From Franzmannia pantelleriensis (GTDB lineage: Bacteria > Pseudomonadota > Gammaproteobacteria > Pseudomonadales > Halomonadaceae), in NCBI RefSeq assembly GCF_900102875.1, contig NZ_FNGH01000011.1, forward strand, positions 102,056-166,055: a stretch of DNA of 64,000 nt. The letters are read 5' to 3'. Of the stretch, positions 17,637 through 25,958 are shown piece after piece; position 1 is the first letter of the stretch, and every line of letters begins with the position of its first letter. Made by a program: the position numbers and the translations under genes. The notes beneath the pieces were generated by a model. The model was not told the DNA's origin, ran no database searches, and saw nothing but the letters and a program-made list of their open reading frames with translations.

Positions 17637-17783
17637 TAACATTCCAAATCATGGGGTTGCAGGTGACGGCGGCGGTGCGCCAATAACGGCGAGTCCGGCA
17701 TGGCATAGGGCTTGCTCAGACCTAATGAGGTGACCGGGCGCTTGGCTCGGCTCCGCCATAACAATGATCCGGAGGGTTTCCAG

Positions 17784-18782
17784 ATGTCCAAGTCCCATAC
17801 TCTGAGAATGGCTACCTTGCTAACGGCGGGGATGCTGCTGTCGTCCTCGGTGCTGGCAACTGAGCGCTTGCGAGTTGCCGGTAATTTCCCCACTGACCAC
17901 TCCGTATCGAGGGCCATGGAGGTCTTCAAGGAGCAGGTCGAGAGCGCGTCCAATGGAGATATCTCTGTCGAGCTGTTCCCGGCGATGCAGTTGGGCGGGG
18001 CCACAGAGAACGTCGATCAGGTGCGTTCAGGCAGTATTTTTGCCGTCTTTACCTCGATCGCTTATTTCACTCGCTCGGTGCCTGAGTACGAGGCGGTCAG
18101 CCTGCCGTTCCTGTTCGATAGTCGTGATCAGGCCTTTGCGGTAATGGATGGCCCGGTCGGCGAGCACCTCGATGAAAAGATGGCCGAGCTGGGCTTCGTC
18201 AACCTTGGCTATGGCGAGCTCGGTTTCCGGCATGTCACCAACAATCTCCGCCCGATTACGTCGGTCGAGGATTTCGAGGGGATGCGCATTCGCCTGCAGC
18301 CTAACGAAGTCCACCTGCAGACCTTCCGCGCACTGGGGGCCAACCCGGTGTCGATGGACGTTTCCGAGCTCTACTCCGCTCTCCAGCAGGGCGTGCTTGA
18401 TGGTCAGGAGAACCCCTACAACATCATCGCCAGCCGTCGCTTCAACGAGGTCCAGGAGTACCTCTCCGACAGTGGCCACTTCTACGACTTCATCAACGCC
18501 GTCGCCAATCAGCGCAGCTATGAGCGCCTCTCCGAGGAGCATCGCGTGATCGTCGATGAGGCAATGCAAGCGGCCATGGAGTGGCAGCGTGAGGCGGCGG
18601 CAGAGGAGGAGGAGTCCTGGCGCGAGCAGCTGATCGAGGCAGGTATGGAGTTCACCCCGATCTCTGCGGACCTGCGCGCCGAGCTGCGTGAAGCGACCCT
18701 GGAAGTCGCAGAGAGCCTCGCGGAGCGCGTTGATCCTGAGTTCCTTGAACTGGTGATCCAGGAAGCCGAAGCGGCGCTGTGA
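17784..18782 (+). CDS. dctP: TRAP transporter substrate-binding protein (DctP family)
   Basis: A 332-residue periplasmic solute receptor. A signal peptide of about 25 residues ends SVLA-T, followed by ERLRVAGNFPTDHSVSRAMEVF. The family arginine that clamps the ligand carboxylate lies in the GMRIRLQPNEVHLQTFRALG region, and the helix ELYSALQQGVLDGQENP is diagnostic. ATG at 17784 has GGAGGG upstream. Membrane subunits follow. The arginine implies a carboxylate ligand; its identity is open. Confidence 0.92.
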   Translation: MSKSHTLRMATLLTAGMLLSSSVLATERLRVAGNFPTDHSVSRAMEVFKEQVESASNGDISVELFPAMQLGGATENVDQVRSGSIFAVFTSIAYFTRSVPEYEAVSLPFLFDSRDQAFAVMDGPVGEHLDEKMAELGFVNLGYGELGFRHVTNNLRPITSVEDFEGMRIRLQPNEVHLQTFRALGANPVSMDVSELYSALQQGVLDGQENPYNIIASRRFNEVQEYLSDSGHFYDFINAVANQRSYERLSEEHRVIVDEAMQAAMEWQREAAAEEEESWREQLIEAGMEFTPISADLRAELREATLEVAESLAERVDPEFLELVIQEAEAAL

Positions 18783-18790
18783 GGTCAGGC

Positions 18791-19351
18791 ATGACGGACA
18801 CATCTGCACCACCGCACGACGATGCCAAGGCGCGGGGGCCCAAGCCCCCGCCACGTTCTCGAGCCTTTAGGCGTGCCAAGCGCATCGTGGAGCTGCTCGA
18901 TGCCACTACCTACTGGGGCATCGTGGCAGTGATGGGCCTGATGGCAACCATCGTCTCCCTGCAGGTGTTCTGGCGCTATGTGCTGGGGTCGTCGATCGAC
19001 TCTGCCGACGAGCTGTCGCGGCTGTTCTTCGTGTGGGCCATCTTCCTGGCCATTCCACACGGTGTGAAGCACGGGGTGCACGTTGGCATCGATTTGTTCG
19101 TCATGCTGATGCCCGAGTGGATGAAGGAGGTGCTGTTTCGCCTCATGGCGGGCGTGTCGACGACCCTGATGCTGATGGTGATGCTGGGGGCCTGGGTGGC
19201 GACCCTCGATCGCTGGCCCGAACTGATGCCGACGCTGCCGATCACCTCGGCGATCTATTACATCGCGGTCCTTATCTGCGGTGCCCACGCCTTCCTGCAC
19301 TTGGCCATGTTGGCCTGGGGCGGGTCGCGAACCTGGGAGGAGCTGACATGA
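18791..19351 (+). CDS. dctQ: TRAP transporter small permease (DctQ family)
   Basis: A 186-residue four-helix membrane subunit. After a hydrophilic N-terminal tail of about 35 residues come TM segments near 40-60, 75-95, 115-140 and 155-175, with the family motif FWRYVLGSSIDSADELSRL. ATG at 18791 is preferred to the GTG at 18779 because GAGG ends 6 nt before it. It overlaps dctM by 4 bp. Confidence 0.9.
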   Translation: MTDTSAPPHDDAKARGPKPPPRSRAFRRAKRIVELLDATTYWGIVAVMGLMATIVSLQVFWRYVLGSSIDSADELSRLFFVWAIFLAIPHGVKHGVHVGIDLFVMLMPEWMKEVLFRLMAGVSTTLMLMVMLGAWVATLDRWPELMPTLPITSAIYYIAVLICGAHAFLHLAMLAWGGSRTWEELT

Positions 19352-20628
19352 CCTGGCTGGCGATAGGGTTGTTTCTGGGCTTGGCGGTGCTCGGCATGCC
19401 GTTGGCCTTTGCCCTCGGCTTTGGGTCGCTGGCGGGCCTGTGGATGCTCGATTTCGAGCTGGTGGTGATGCCGCAACGCATGCTGCACGCCGTCAACAGC
19501 TTCCCGCTGATGGCGATTCCGCTGTTCATGCTCGCCGGTGAGCTGATGGTGAGAGCCGGGATCATGGACCGGCTCATCTCCTTTGCCAACAGCCTGGTGG
19601 GCAGGATGCACGGCGGCTTGGCCCATGTGACGATTACTTCCGGCACCATTTTCGCGTCGGTAAGCGGGGCGGCGGTGGCCAGCGCCAGTGCCATGGGCAG
19701 TACGCTGGTGCCGTCGCTGCGCAAGTACTACCCGGATGCCTACTCAGGTGCCGTGATTGCGTCGGCGGCTAATCTGGGCCCGGTGATCCCGCCCAGCAAT
19801 GCGATGATCGTCTACGCCTTGATGGCCGGCTCGTCGGTGTCGGTGGGCGGGCTGTTCATGGCCGGCATTCTGCCCGGCATCTTGCTGGCCGTGGGCTTCA
19901 TGGTCATTGCTAGCTGGATCTCCTGGAAGCGCGGCTATCCGCTGACGGGCGAGCGCTTCAACCTCTGTAACGTCGCCCGACAGGCGCGGCGCGCCATCGT
20001 CATCATTCTGATGCCGGTGATCGTAGTAGGCGGCATCGTAGGCGGGGTCTTTACCGCGACCGAGGGGGCGGCAATCGCGGTGGTCTACTCGGCGTTCATT
20101 GGATTCGTTGTCACGCGTCGTCTGCGTATCGCCGACCTGCCGGGCTGTCTCTACCGCGCCGCGGTGACCTCGGCAATGGTCGGTGCGTTGATCGCGTTTG
20201 CGTCGGTGCTGACCTTCATTTTCACCATCGAGATGGTGCCGATGATGCTGTCATCGTTCATCCAGTCGCTGACCGCTGATCCCATGATCTTCATTTTGCT
20301 GACCATGGCGCTGCTGGTGGTGATCGGCATGCTGATCGAGTCCAACGCCGCCTACATCATGCTGGTGCCGCTGTTCGCGCCGGTCGCCGTGCTGTACGGC
20401 ATCGACCCGCTCTATTTCGGCTTTCTGTTCATGTACAACCTGGTGGTCGGCATGATGACGCCGCCGGTTGGTGTGCTCTACTTCGTCATGAGCGGTATCA
20501 CCAAGGTGCCGATGATGACGTTGGTCAGAGAGTCACTGCCGTTCGTTGCCTTCCAGTTCGCGATCCTCGGCCTTTGCATCGCCTTTCCGCAAATCGTCAC
20601 CGCGCTGCCTCGTGCACTCGGTTACTGA
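19348..20628 (+). CDS. dctM: TRAP transporter large permease (DctM family)
   Basis: A 426-residue channel subunit with about 12 TM helices that couples solute import to a Na+ gradient. Family marks are SFPLMAIPLFMLAGELM, SGTIFASVSGAAVASASAMG, the paired PVIPPSNAMIVY and the C-terminal GMMTPPVGVLYFV. It is complete and starts in an ATGA overlap with dctQ. It forms a tripartite importer with the two preceding genes at the head of the catabolic cluster. Confidence 0.93.
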   Translation: MTWLAIGLFLGLAVLGMPLAFALGFGSLAGLWMLDFELVVMPQRMLHAVNSFPLMAIPLFMLAGELMVRAGIMDRLISFANSLVGRMHGGLAHVTITSGTIFASVSGAAVASASAMGSTLVPSLRKYYPDAYSGAVIASAANLGPVIPPSNAMIVYALMAGSSVSVGGLFMAGILPGILLAVGFMVIASWISWKRGYPLTGERFNLCNVARQARRAIVIILMPVIVVGGIVGGVFTATEGAAIAVVYSAFIGFVVTRRLRIADLPGCLYRAAVTSAMVGALIAFASVLTFIFTIEMVPMMLSSFIQSLTADPMIFILLTMALLVVIGMLIESNAAYIMLVPLFAPVAVLYGIDPLYFGFLFMYNLVVGMMTPPVGVLYFVMSGITKVPMMTLVRESLPFVAFQFAILGLCIAFPQIVTALPRALGY

Positions 20629-20645
20629 CCCCTGAGGAGCAGACC

Positions 20646-22019
20646 ATGCCGACACCCTCTCCGTTTGACGCCGAGCACCCTGCCGACCTGGTGATTTATG
20701 GCGCACGCTTACTGACCGTGGACCCGCTGCTCGGTGAGATCACCTGCGGTCGCTTGGTGATTCATCAGGGTCGACTGGTCGAGGTGGGGCCCCACGCTGC
20801 CGGTGAGCCGCTCCCGCCCGCCCGGCGAACGCTGGATCTGCATGGCCGCGTCATCGTCCCAGGCTTCGTCAACGTGCATACCCATACCATCCTGAGCATG
20901 GTGCGTGGCGTGGCCGAGGACATGGGCTTCGCCCCGGCCTATACCCCGGGCGTGCCCCACGGCCATGAGGTCAGCAAGGAAGAGGCGGTGGCCCTGGCGC
21001 GGCTGGGCGCCGCCGAGGCGCTGCTGTTCGGCTCCACCCTGATCAATGATAGCTATGTGCATGCCGACCTGACGCTGCCGGCGATGGGCGAACTGGGCAT
21101 GCGGGTGATTACCTGTGGCCGCATCCATGACGTCGATTTCAGTCGCGTCCATGAAGGGGTGTGGGAGCATCGCACCGCGATCGGCGAGAAGACGCTGGGC
21201 GAGGCGGTGGCCTTGCATGAGCGCTGGCAGGGCAAGATGGATGGCCGCCTGGGCGTCGAGCTGGCGGCCCATGCACCGGACACCTGCTCCCGAGAGCTGC
21301 TGGCGAAGGTAGCCGAGACCCGCGATGCCCTGGGTATCCAGGTCAATGGCCACCTCTCCCAGAGTCGCAAGGAGAATCGCCGTGTCGAGGAGCGCGACGG
21401 CATGAGCCCGAGCGAGCTGCTCGAGGATGTCGGCCTGCTCGGGCCGCGCTTCACCGCCGCCCACTGCATGTACGTCAGCGACAGCGACATCGAACGTATC
21501 GGTCGCACGGGTACCAATATCGCCCACGTCCCGCGCGGCAACGCCACCGGCGGGCGGATTGCCCCCACCACCCGACTGCGTCAAGCCGGCGCCAACCTGA
21601 CACTGGCCACCGACAACATGCACGCCGACATGGTCGAGGTCATGCGCTGGGCGCTGATCATGGGCCGCGTGCAGGAAGGCGAGGTGAACGATACCTGGCA
21701 GCCTCACCATGTGCTGGAGATGGCCACCCTGAACGGCGCCAAGGCGCTTGGCCTGGGGCATGAACTGGGCTCGCTGACCCCCGGCAAGCGCGCCGACCTG
21801 GCGGTCTTCGATTTCCGCCGGCCGCACCTGGTGCCGCTGATCAATGCGCTGGGCAATCTGGTGCATACCGCCCAGGGCCGCGATGTGGAGATGGTGGTCT
21901 GCAACGGCCAGGTGGTGGTCGAGGGGGGCGAGCTGTGTCTGGCGGATACGCCGTCGCTGCTGGCCGATGCCCAGCACGCTGCCGATGCACTCTGGTCCCG
22001 TGCCCGGGCTCAGGTCTGA
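20646..22019 (+). CDS. Amidohydrolase family protein (TrzN/SAH-deaminase-like)
   Basis: A 457-residue cytoplasmic metal-dependent hydrolase of the ATZ/TRZ type. Metal ligands are H78 and H80 (VNVHTH), H236, and D323 (ATDN); H273 (AAHC) is the usual fourth histidine position. Residues after H236 read HLSQ, where hydrolytic deaminases of this group have HxxE, so the general-acid glutamate appears replaced by Q239. This favours C-N ring or amide hydrolysis, or an altered mechanism. It follows dctM by 17 bp. The true substrate is unknown; the context suggests an N-heterocycle or cyclic amide. Confidence 0.85.
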   Translation: MPTPSPFDAEHPADLVIYGARLLTVDPLLGEITCGRLVIHQGRLVEVGPHAAGEPLPPARRTLDLHGRVIVPGFVNVHTHTILSMVRGVAEDMGFAPAYTPGVPHGHEVSKEEAVALARLGAAEALLFGSTLINDSYVHADLTLPAMGELGMRVITCGRIHDVDFSRVHEGVWEHRTAIGEKTLGEAVALHERWQGKMDGRLGVELAAHAPDTCSRELLAKVAETRDALGIQVNGHLSQSRKENRRVEERDGMSPSELLEDVGLLGPRFTAAHCMYVSDSDIERIGRTGTNIAHVPRGNATGGRIAPTTRLRQAGANLTLATDNMHADMVEVMRWALIMGRVQEGEVNDTWQPHHVLEMATLNGAKALGLGHELGSLTPGKRADLAVFDFRRPHLVPLINALGNLVHTAQGRDVEMVVCNGQVVVEGGELCLADTPSLLADAQHAADALWSRARAQV

Positions 22020-22046
22020 CCCTGCTAACGGCTCGAGGGAGCGCCC

Positions 22047-22799
22047 ATGAAACTGCTGATCGTCAATCCCAACATCTCGCACAGCGTCACCGAGCTGATC
22101 GAGGCCGAGGCGCGGCGTGCGGCCAGCCCGGGCACTCAGTTGACCCTGCGCACGGCCGCGCTGGGCGTGGCCTATATCGAGACCCGCGCCGAGGCTGCCA
22201 TCGGCGCCTACGCGACGCTCAACGAGCTGGCCGACCATTTCCCAGGGCATGATGCCGCCGTGGTGGCCGCCTTTGGCGACCCGGGGCTTGAAGCAGCCCG
22301 TGAGATGCTGCCGATACCGGTGGTGGGCTTGACCGAGAGTGCGCTGATGAGCGCCGCCATGCTCGGCGGCAAGATCGGCATCGTGGCTATCTCGCGGCGT
22401 ATTCGTGCCTGGTACGCCGAGACCGTTGATCGCTATGGCATGACCTCGCGTCTGGCCGGTATCCGCTGCCTGGACGAGCCGCTGGCGAATATCGGCAGCG
22501 TGCAGCAGGACAAGGGCGAGCAGCTGGTGGCGCTGTGTGAGGCGGCGATTCGCGACGATGGCGCGGATGTGTTGATCATCGCCGGCGCGCCCTTGGCGGG
22601 TCTGGCGCGCAGCGTGGCACAGCGCATACCGGTGCCGGTGGTGGATGGGGTGAGCTGCGCGGTGCAGCAGGCGGAGCTGCTGGCCCGCCTGGGCCCCGCC
22701 AAGGCGACGGCGGGCAGCTATGCCGCGCCGCCGGTGAAAGGTGCCATGGGCTTGTCGCCGGCACTGCGGCAGCTGATCGGCCGAGAGGACGTGGCATGA
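22047..22799 (+). CDS. Asp/Glu/hydantoin racemase-fold protein lacking both catalytic cysteines
   Basis: A 250-residue protein aligned by eye with hydantoin racemase (HyuE): LLIVNPNISHSVTELIE at the N-terminus, FGDPGLEAARE near residue 76, and PVPVVDGVSCAV near 195. The two catalytic cysteines of this family, normally in ACFGDPG and GCAGM, are A75 and G180 here (AAFGDPG; IIAGAPLAG). C204 is not at a catalytic position. It is therefore unlikely to racemise by the two-base cysteine mechanism. It sits 28 bp after the amidohydrolase and overlaps DUF3830 by 4 bp. It may be a lyase, an isomerase of another kind, or a binding protein. Confidence 0.8.
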   Translation: MKLLIVNPNISHSVTELIEAEARRAASPGTQLTLRTAALGVAYIETRAEAAIGAYATLNELADHFPGHDAAVVAAFGDPGLEAAREMLPIPVVGLTESALMSAAMLGGKIGIVAISRRIRAWYAETVDRYGMTSRLAGIRCLDEPLANIGSVQQDKGEQLVALCEAAIRDDGADVLIIAGAPLAGLARSVAQRIPVPVVDGVSCAVQQAELLARLGPAKATAGSYAAPPVKGAMGLSPALRQLIGREDVA

Positions 22800-23254
22800 G
22801 TCGTCCTCAGCCGGCGGAGAGCGTCGTATGCCTGCGGCTGGTCTCCCACGACCTCGAGTTCGTGGCCGAAACCCGCCCCGATGCGCCGCATAGCACGGCG
22901 GCCTTTCTCGCGCTCCTGCCCTGGCAGACGCAACTGGTGCATGTGCGCTGGAGCGGTGAAGGGGTGTGGATACCCCTGGGGGAGAGGGACTTCGCCCTGC
23001 CCTGGGAGAACCCCACCCGCTATCCCGCTCCCGGCGACGTGCTGTTCTACCCCGGCGGATACAGCGAGACCGAGATCCTGCTGGCCTACGGCGCGTGTAG
23101 CTTTGCCAGCAAGCTGGGGCCGATCGCTGGCAATCATTTCATGAGCCTCGTCGAAGGGCGCGAGCAGCTCCCGGAACTGGGTCGACGCTGCCTATGGCAG
23201 GGCGCCCAGCCGCTGACCATCACTACTCACCCGACCCAAGGAGGCTCCCAATGA
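22796..23254 (+). CDS. DUF3830 family protein (cyclophilin-like)
   Basis: A 152-residue protein with the DUF3830 pattern: GDVLFYPGGYSETEILLAYG, FASKLGPIAGNHFMSLVEG. The family is predicted to have a cyclophilin-like beta-barrel and often occurs in catabolic clusters near racemase-fold and hydantoinase genes; no reaction is established to my knowledge. Both ends overlap neighbours by 4 bp, so it is tightly coupled to the racemase-fold gene upstream and the decarboxylase-like gene downstream. Confidence 0.8.
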   Translation: MSRPQPAESVVCLRLVSHDLEFVAETRPDAPHSTAAFLALLPWQTQLVHVRWSGEGVWIPLGERDFALPWENPTRYPAPGDVLFYPGGYSETEILLAYGACSFASKLGPIAGNHFMSLVEGREQLPELGRRCLWQGAQPLTITTHPTQGGSQ

Positions 23255-23991
23255 CCGTGAACCGCAGTCGATTCGGCGTGCTCACGCCTTCGTCCAATAC
23301 GGCACTCGAGCCGCTCACGTCGGCCATGGTGGCCAAGGTTCCCGGGGTCAGCGCGCACTTCTCACGCTTTAGCGTGACCGAGATCGCCCTCAGCGCGCGG
23401 GCGCTGGGCCAGTTCGATGATCGCCACGTGCTGGCGGCAGCTCGCCTGCTGGCTGACGCCCGGGTCGACGTGATCGGCTGGAGCGGCACCTCGGCCGGCT
23501 GGCTGGGGTTCGACCACGACGAGACCCTGTGCCAGCGGATTAGCGAAGAGACCGGCATCCCAGCGACGACCTCGATGCTGGCGCTGAATGAGATCCTCGC
23601 CGAATACGGGCTGCGAGCGTTCGGTCTGGTGACGCCCTACACCGACGACGTGCAGCAGCGGATTCTCGACAACTACCGCAGTGAAGGATTTGCGGTGGTC
23701 GCCGAGGACCATCTGGGCATCAGCGAGAACTTCGCCTACGCCGAGGTCAGCGCGGAAACGCTCACCGCCCAGGTGCGGCGTGTGGCCCAGGCCGGCGCGC
23801 CGGCCATCGTGGTGGCCTGCACCAATCTCTGTTCGGCCGATCTGGTGCCTAAGTGGGAAGCGGAGCTGGGCGTGCCGGTGCTGGATACCACGGCCACCGT
23901 GGTGTGGAAGATGCTGCGCATGACCGGCCACGGCGATGCGCCGGTGACCGGCTGGGGCCAACTGATGGAAGGAGTGATGGCGCATGGCTGA
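23251..23991 (+). CDS. Arylmalonate decarboxylase / maleate isomerase family protein
   Basis: A 246-residue member of the Asp/Glu racemase superfamily closest in motif layout to arylmalonate decarboxylase (AMDase). The dioxyanion-hole motif is G79-T80-S81, the tyrosine of PYTDDV (Y130) matches AMDase Y126, and a single catalytic-type cysteine C190 (VVACTNL) matches AMDase C188. The first cysteine used by racemases and maleate isomerase is absent. The likely chemistry is cofactor-free decarboxylation of a malonate-type acid. AAGGAGG precedes ATG 23251. It overlaps the hydantoinase gene by 8 bp. Confidence 0.8.
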   Translation: MTVNRSRFGVLTPSSNTALEPLTSAMVAKVPGVSAHFSRFSVTEIALSARALGQFDDRHVLAAARLLADARVDVIGWSGTSAGWLGFDHDETLCQRISEETGIPATTSMLALNEILAEYGLRAFGLVTPYTDDVQQRILDNYRSEGFAVVAEDHLGISENFAYAEVSAETLTAQVRRVAQAGAPAIVVACTNLCSADLVPKWEAELGVPVLDTTATVVWKMLRMTGHGDAPVTGWGQLMEGVMAHG

Positions 23992-25429
23992 ATTCGATCT
24001 GGTGATTCGGCGCGCCCGCTGCGCCACCGCTGCCGATGTGTTCGAAGCCGATATCGGCATCCGCGACGGCGTGATAACGGCGCTGGGTAGCGGCCTTGCC
24101 GAGGGACTCGAGGAGATCGATGCCGCCGGTCGCTGGGTACTGCCGGGTGGCATCGACGGGCACTGCCATCTGGACCAGCCCACCTCTGACGGCTCGAAGA
24201 TGGCCGACGACTTTCTCAGCGGCACCCGCTCGGCGGCTTGCGGCGGCACCACCACGGTCTTTCCGTTTGCCTGCCAGATGAAAGGCCAGAGCCTGCGTGC
24301 CGCCGTCGACGACTATCACCAGCGTGCCGAGGGCAAGGCGTGTATCGACTACGCCTTTCACTTGATCGTGACCGACGCGACCCACGAGGTGCTGGCCAAT
24401 GAGCTTCCGGCACTGATCCGCGAAGGCTACACCTCGTTCAAGATCTACATGACCTACGACGACTTGAAGCTGTCGGACCGCGAAATCATCGACGTGCTGG
24501 CGGTGGCCCGTGAGCATGGCGCCATGGTCATGGTGCACGCCGAGAATGCCGACTGCATCGCCTGGCTCACCGAGCGTCTGCTTGCTCATGGCCATACCGC
24601 CCCCCGCTATCACGCCGAGGCGCGGCCCATGCTGGTCGAGCGCGAGGCGACCCACCGCGCCATTGCCTACGCCGAGCTGGTCGACGTGCCGATCCTGATC
24701 GTCCACGTCTCTGGGCGTGAGGCAATAGAGCAGCTGCGCTGGGCGCACAGCCACGGCCTGCGCATCTATGCCGAGACCTGCCCTCAGTATCTGTTCCTGA
24801 CCGCTGACGACCTGGGTATCGATGACGACGATCACCACGGCGCCAAGTGCATCTGCAGCCCGCCGCCACGTGACAAGGCCAATCAACAGGTGGTCTGGGA
24901 TGGCCTGGAGAACGGCGCCTTCCAGATCTTCTCCTCGGATCATGCGCCATTCACCTTCGCTGGCCCCCAGGGCAAGTTTGCGGCCGGCGGCGATGCCAGC
25001 TTCGAGCGTATTCCCAACGGCATCCCGGGGCTCGAAACGCGTCTTGCCCTGCTGTTCAGCCACGGGGTGGAGACGGGCCGCTTGACCATGCAGCAGTTCG
25101 TGGCACTCACCGCCACCAATGTGGCGCGCATGTATGGCCTCTATCCGCGCAAGGGCTCGATCGCCGTGGGCGCCGATGCCGACCTGGTGATCTGGGAGAC
25201 CGGCCTGGACCGCCGCATCCGCAACAGCGACCTGCATCACGGCGTCGATTACACCCCCTACGAGGGCATACCGGTGTCGGCCTGGCCGGCGTTGACGCTA
25301 TTACGTGGCGAGGTGGTGTGGCGCGATGGCGACTACCTGGGTGTCGCCGGGCGCGGCCAGTTCCTGCCCTGCGCCTTGCCCGCACCGGCTCGGCCCAAGC
25401 CCCGGCGGCCGGGAGGTGCTGCGTGGTAA
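23984..25429 (+). CDS. Dihydropyrimidinase / D-hydantoinase family cyclic amidohydrolase
   Basis: A 481-residue enzyme that opens cyclic ureide or imide rings. The binuclear metal site is complete: H60 and H62 (GHCHLD), carboxylated K153 (SFKIYMTYDD), H185 (VHAEN), H241 (IVHVSG) and D319 (SSDHAP). The usual HxH context GGIDxHxH is intact. Length and motifs match dihydropyrimidinase/hydantoinase; substrate choice (hydantoin, dihydrouracil or another ureide) is not readable. No N-carbamoyl amino acid hydrolase accompanies it in this cluster. Confidence 0.88.
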   Translation: MAEFDLVIRRARCATAADVFEADIGIRDGVITALGSGLAEGLEEIDAAGRWVLPGGIDGHCHLDQPTSDGSKMADDFLSGTRSAACGGTTTVFPFACQMKGQSLRAAVDDYHQRAEGKACIDYAFHLIVTDATHEVLANELPALIREGYTSFKIYMTYDDLKLSDREIIDVLAVAREHGAMVMVHAENADCIAWLTERLLAHGHTAPRYHAEARPMLVEREATHRAIAYAELVDVPILIVHVSGREAIEQLRWAHSHGLRIYAETCPQYLFLTADDLGIDDDDHHGAKCICSPPPRDKANQQVVWDGLENGAFQIFSSDHAPFTFAGPQGKFAAGGDASFERIPNGIPGLETRLALLFSHGVETGRLTMQQFVALTATNVARMYGLYPRKGSIAVGADADLVIWETGLDRRIRNSDLHHGVDYTPYEGIPVSAWPALTLLRGEVVWRDGDYLGVAGRGQFLPCALPAPARPKPRRPGGAAW

Positions 25430-25484
25430 GCCGCTCACACATGGCCGAACGTCTCGACGCGCTGAGCGCGAGCGGAGTCTCCCC

Positions 25485-25958
25485 ATGAACACACGCACGT
25501 GGCCCGGAGGGCGCCTGATCGAGTCGCTGCTGGCGCTCGCGGTAATCGCGGTGGGGGTCATGTTTCTGCGTATCGTGCATGGTACGCCGCCGCCTTTCGG
25601 CGACCCGCGCGATATCGGGTCGGCGGCGTTCTTCCCCGGCTTGATCGCGCTGCTGGTGACCGGCCTCGGCGTAGTGCTACTGCTGTCCGCCTGGCGGCCA
25701 GCGTCTTCGGTGGCGTTCGAGTCTGGACACACCGCCCGGGCGCTCCTGGCCTATGCGCTGATGGTGGCCATGGCCGTATCGATCCGCTTCCTGGGCATCT
25801 GGCTGGTCACCATGCTGGCCGTGCCGCTGCTGGCAATGTGCTTCGGCGAACGCCGCTGGTATGTACTGCTGGCGCTGGCGGTGGTGCCGCCGACGCTGGT
25901 GATCCATCTCTTCGAGGGCGTCATGGGGGTCTACTTCCCCAGAGGGGTGGTGCTGTGA
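25485..25958 (+). CDS. tctB: Tripartite tricarboxylate transporter small subunit (TctB family)
   Basis: A 157-residue membrane protein with four predicted TM helices and the DUF1468/TctB layout: an N-terminal helix after RLIESL, a GDPRDIGSAAFFPGLIA loop, and paired helices at the C-terminus ending VYFPRGVVL. It is the small membrane subunit of a TTT carboxylate importer. Its stop overlaps the GTG start of tctA. It begins 55 bp after the hydantoinase gene. Confidence 0.86.
   Translation: MNTRTWPGGRLIESLLALAVIAVGVMFLRIVHGTPPPFGDPRDIGSAAFFPGLIALLVTGLGVVLLLSAWRPASSVAFESGHTARALLAYALMVAMAVSIRFLGIWLVTMLAVPLLAMCFGERRWYVLLALAVVPPTLVIHLFEGVMGVYFPRGVVL

Noticed and set aside
22047..22799. Calling this gene a hydantoin racemase (hyuE)
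   Set aside because: Both catalytic cysteines are replaced, so the functional name is not supported; kept as a racemase-fold protein only.
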